Shown here: positions 61,890 through 64,000 of the stretch, in pieces | Numbering within the stretch: the first letter of the stretch is position 1 | Layout: each line of letters begins with the position of its first letter | DNA from: Parachlamydia sp. AcF125 | GTDB taxonomy: Bacteria; Chlamydiota; Chlamydiia; Chlamydiales; Parachlamydiaceae | NCBI RefSeq assembly: GCF_018342475.1 | Contig: NZ_JAEMUD010000001.1 | Span: forward strand, 930,001-994,000 | DNA: 64,000 nt | Reading direction: 5' to 3' | The notes under the pieces: generated by a model | The model's input: the letters and a program-made list of their open reading frames with translations, nothing else | Told to the model about the DNA's origin: nothing | Databases searched by the model: none | Position numbers and translations under genes: made by a program

Positions 61890-63383
61890 ATGCCAATGCC
61901 TAAAAACTTATCAGTGGAAGCTTATCTAGCTACTTTAAAAGAAAAGGGAATAAAAACTTTTAGTTTTTATGGTTATGGTTGGGGTGACCAAGAACTATTT
62001 TTGCTGGCAAAATACTGTCCTCAAATGGAGTCTCTTCAATTTTCATGCGAAATTTCTGATGAAGGCTTAAAATTTTTAGCTCTATTTCCCAAGTTATCCA
62101 GTTTGTCAATAGACCCGGCCTACAGCCTAAGTGAGGAGGGCATACTCATTTTAGGTTCACTCCCTCATTTAACTCATCTGCAACTTAATGAGTGTCACAT
62201 TGATGAGCGTTTTGCCAAATGCCTTTCTTCTTCTAAAACGCTTTTATCGCTCGATCTTAATAATTGCGAATATTTAATGGATTGCGATCTTGAAGCTTTA
62301 TCTGCCTTAAAGCAGCTCCAACTTTTAGCTCTTGGGAACCAACCAGGATTGACGGATGAAGGGCTAAAATGGTTACAAAAATTTCAGTCTTTAAGCCACT
62401 TATGCCTTGCAAAATGCATAAATATTACAAATAAAGGGATCCTCTATTTGGCTTCTATAAAGAATTTATCGGTCCTAAATCTCAGAGAGACTTCTATCAA
62501 TGATCAGGGATTGCAAGCAGTCGCAGCCCTTCCCCATTTGGAAGAGCTGTTTTTAGAGGGGTGTGGCCAAATTTCAGATCAAGGCCTTAAAACGATTGGT
62601 ACCATCCAATCACTTAAAGAGCTCGATTTGGAGCAGTGCGGAGCAATTACTGATAGGGGAATTCACTACCTAAAATCTTTGAGGCACTTGGAACGTCTGA
62701 ATTTAAGCCGTTGTAATATTACAGGTGCAGCGTTAGAGCCCATTGGCGCTTTATCATCGCTTGTTTATCTCAATCTTAAGAGTTGTTATAACCTCACTGA
62801 TGAAGGGTGCCAAATCCTTTCTCAACTCCGCGGTCTTATTGAATTAGAACTTTCTTATTGCCACGCTATTGGCGATTTCACCCTTGCCCATTTAAAATCT
62901 TTACCTCATCTGGAAGTTTTAAACTTACATGGATGCCTACTTTTAACAGACGAGGGGCTAAAAAGCATTACTCAGATAAAAAGCTTGAAAACTCTCAATT
63001 TGCGCAATTGTGACAAAGTGTCTGATGATGGCTGTCGAATGCTTAAGCAGCTAACGCGCCTCGTTAATCTTGACCTTACTTATTGTCCAGCCATCAGCGA
63101 TTTGGCACTTGGTTTTATTCAAAATCTTTCTTGTCTTGAAAGGCTTACTTTATGGGGGTGTTCGAAGATAACAGATGAAGGATTAAACCACCTTATTTCT
63201 TTAGAAAACCTAACTGAGCTTAATCTGAGGGAGTGTTATAAGTTGACTGAAAAAGGGATTTTAGGCCTTGTTCAAAACTTAAAAAAATTATCACTCCTTT
63301 ATCTGAAAACCTCTAAGAATATTTCTCCATCCATAGAAACTACTATTAGAGAAATGCGACCTGGGCTGGAAATAATTTTCTAA
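61890..63383 (+). CDS. Cysteine-containing leucine-rich-repeat protein
   Basis: A 497-residue protein made almost entirely of about 18 repeats of about 24 residues of the pattern LxxLxLxxCxxITDxGLxxL (for example LKELDLEQCGAITDRGIHYL, LVYLNLKSCYNLTDEGCQIL, LKTLNLRNCDKVSDDGC). This is the ribonuclease-inhibitor-like LRR-CC class found in eukaryotic F-box/LRR proteins such as Grr1 and AMN1. No F-box, signal peptide or membrane helix is seen, so the repeat would be a substrate- or host-protein-binding scaffold. Repeat loss or gain by recombination is likely in such a gene. Confidence 0.92.
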   Translation: MPMPKNLSVEAYLATLKEKGIKTFSFYGYGWGDQELFLLAKYCPQMESLQFSCEISDEGLKFLALFPKLSSLSIDPAYSLSEEGILILGSLPHLTHLQLNECHIDERFAKCLSSSKTLLSLDLNNCEYLMDCDLEALSALKQLQLLALGNQPGLTDEGLKWLQKFQSLSHLCLAKCINITNKGILYLASIKNLSVLNLRETSINDQGLQAVAALPHLEELFLEGCGQISDQGLKTIGTIQSLKELDLEQCGAITDRGIHYLKSLRHLERLNLSRCNITGAALEPIGALSSLVYLNLKSCYNLTDEGCQILSQLRGLIELELSYCHAIGDFTLAHLKSLPHLEVLNLHGCLLLTDEGLKSITQIKSLKTLNLRNCDKVSDDGCRMLKQLTRLVNLDLTYCPAISDLALGFIQNLSCLERLTLWGCSKITDEGLNHLISLENLTELNLRECYKLTEKGILGLVQNLKKLSLLYLKTSKNISPSIETTIREMRPGLEIIF

Positions 63384-63820
63384 ATTTAACCTACCTTTTC
63401 TAATTGTGCTTTAAGCCAACCTTTTCCATTTTTCAAGTCTTAAGAGTTTCTGGGATTTTTAAGATAGGTTTCTGATGAGAATGAATAAATTCTAGCAACA
63501 ACCTTCCTTTAGTTTTCCTAGAAGAAGGTGCTTTTTTTACCTTCTGTGTCAAGTTCCCTTCTACCTAATTCCAGATTGTTTTTAAGGCTTATACCCGTAC
63601 CTTAAGCAGCTCAGGGTGAGGGTTGCTTAATATCACATCGTGCATCCTACTTTTTCACATCGATTAGCTGCAACCTAGTAACATAAGTAGATGGGACAAA
63701 AAGCCAGGTATAACAATTTGTGACAATATTTTTTCTCTCAATTTTTTGAGCCATCAGCTTAACCTTTTATCAGTTAATAAGTTTTTTCGAAAATAAATAA
63801 CCTTATTGTAAATTTATAAT
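63384..63820. other. Intergenic; possible hairpin near 63520
   Basis: AGAAGGT and ACCTTCT pair around a T-rich loop at about 63520-63545 and might end the LRR transcript. Nothing else is supported. Confidence 0.35.
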
Positions 63821-63848
63821 TTGTGGAAAAAGACAATTAAGCTATAAT
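63821..63848 (+). promoter_or_regulatory. Candidate promoter of the 63900 gene
   Basis: TTGTGG (63821-63826), a 16-base spacer and TATAAT (63843-63848), about 50 bases before the ATG, at a similar distance to the promoter of the paralogous 59840 gene. Confidence 0.5.
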
Positions 63849-63899
63849 TTTATTTTTTTGAATAAAATGTGGCATTAATAGAAGATACTTGGCTTAAAA

Positions 63900-64000
63900 A
63901 TGGATAAGATTGGTTTTTTCACTCCCGTTAAATCTAGCGACTCGGTTAAATCTCTTAAGCTTTTTCTTCTAGAAAAAACGGACAGCTATTTCTACCTAGG
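63900..64000 (+). CDS. Leader-domain protein, start only (cut by window end)
   Basis: The first 33 codons (MDKIGFFTPVKSSDSVKSLK, LFLLEKTDSYFYL) are almost identical to the protein at 59840 and similar to the one at 46612. The rest lies outside the window. This is the third gene with the same N-terminal leader within 18 kb. Confidence 0.8.
   Translation, partial: MDKIGFFTPVKSSDSVKSLKLFLLEKTDSYFYL

Overview
The window looks like an accessory, repeat-rich region of an environmental chlamydia (Parachlamydiaceae such as Parachlamydia, Protochlamydia or Neochlamydia), a bacterial symbiont of amoebae. The evidence is an AT-rich genome, a type III secretion chaperone plus hydrophobic translocator pair of chlamydial LcrH/CopB type (39.6-42.8 kb), many eukaryote-like domains (OTU, ankyrin, F-box, leucine-rich repeats, patatin, MORN-like, IQ), many decaying insertion sequences and several toxin-antitoxin modules. 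There is no rRNA, tRNA, ribosomal protein or core metabolic gene, and I saw no CRISPR array.

Layout. 0-1.6 kb: two decayed IS5-family transposases. 1.8-5.4 kb: two paralogues of an unrecognised two-part protein family (a third intact copy is at 51 kb and a dead copy at 39.2 kb). 6.5-11 kb: a 1485-residue protein combining an OTU protease, a nuclease-like segment, a STAND/NACHT-like ATPase and ankyrin repeats. 11-12.3 kb: an RHH antitoxin with a truncated Doc toxin, then a decayed fragment of the CopB translocator. 12.4-18.9 kb: two ankyrin-patatin paralogues, the first without its catalytic residues, separated by IS256, IS5 and IS630 debris. 19.3-26.2 kb: a paralogous effector-like family (an intact F-box member, a non-F-box member and two truncated members), with HigBA-like and HicAB modules between them. 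26.2-30 kb: an apparently complete IS5-family element inside an IS256 remnant, a RelE/Xre module, a second CopB fragment and an IS630 remnant.

30.3-38.6 kb: an exported alkylsulfatase-like metallo-hydrolase with a G10 tract at its start; an RHH antitoxin with a dead RelE toxin; a group II intron inside an IS5 transposase; an AAA/DUF4143 ATPase broken by an amber codon; and the first copy of a roughly 1.25 kb duplicated block. 39.6-42.8 kb: the lcrH-copB type III pair. 43.2-50.2 kb: a coiled-coil GTPase (minus strand) and a 1199-residue protein with a C-terminal TcdA/TcdB-like glycosyltransferase domain. 51-54.7 kb: the third MQCS-family gene and a minus-strand nucleotidyltransferase/regulator pair. 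55-56.9 kb: an IS5 element and a proline/serine-rich repeat protein. 58.2-64 kb: the second copy of the duplicated block, two more genes sharing the N-terminal leader of the glycosyltransferase protein, a HEAT-like protein and a leucine-rich-repeat protein.

My inference is that this is an effector nursery. Type III substrates or other host-directed proteins multiply by duplication and domain shuffling, are broken by insertion sequences, and sit among toxin-antitoxin modules. All functional statements come from motif reading alone. No database search was run.
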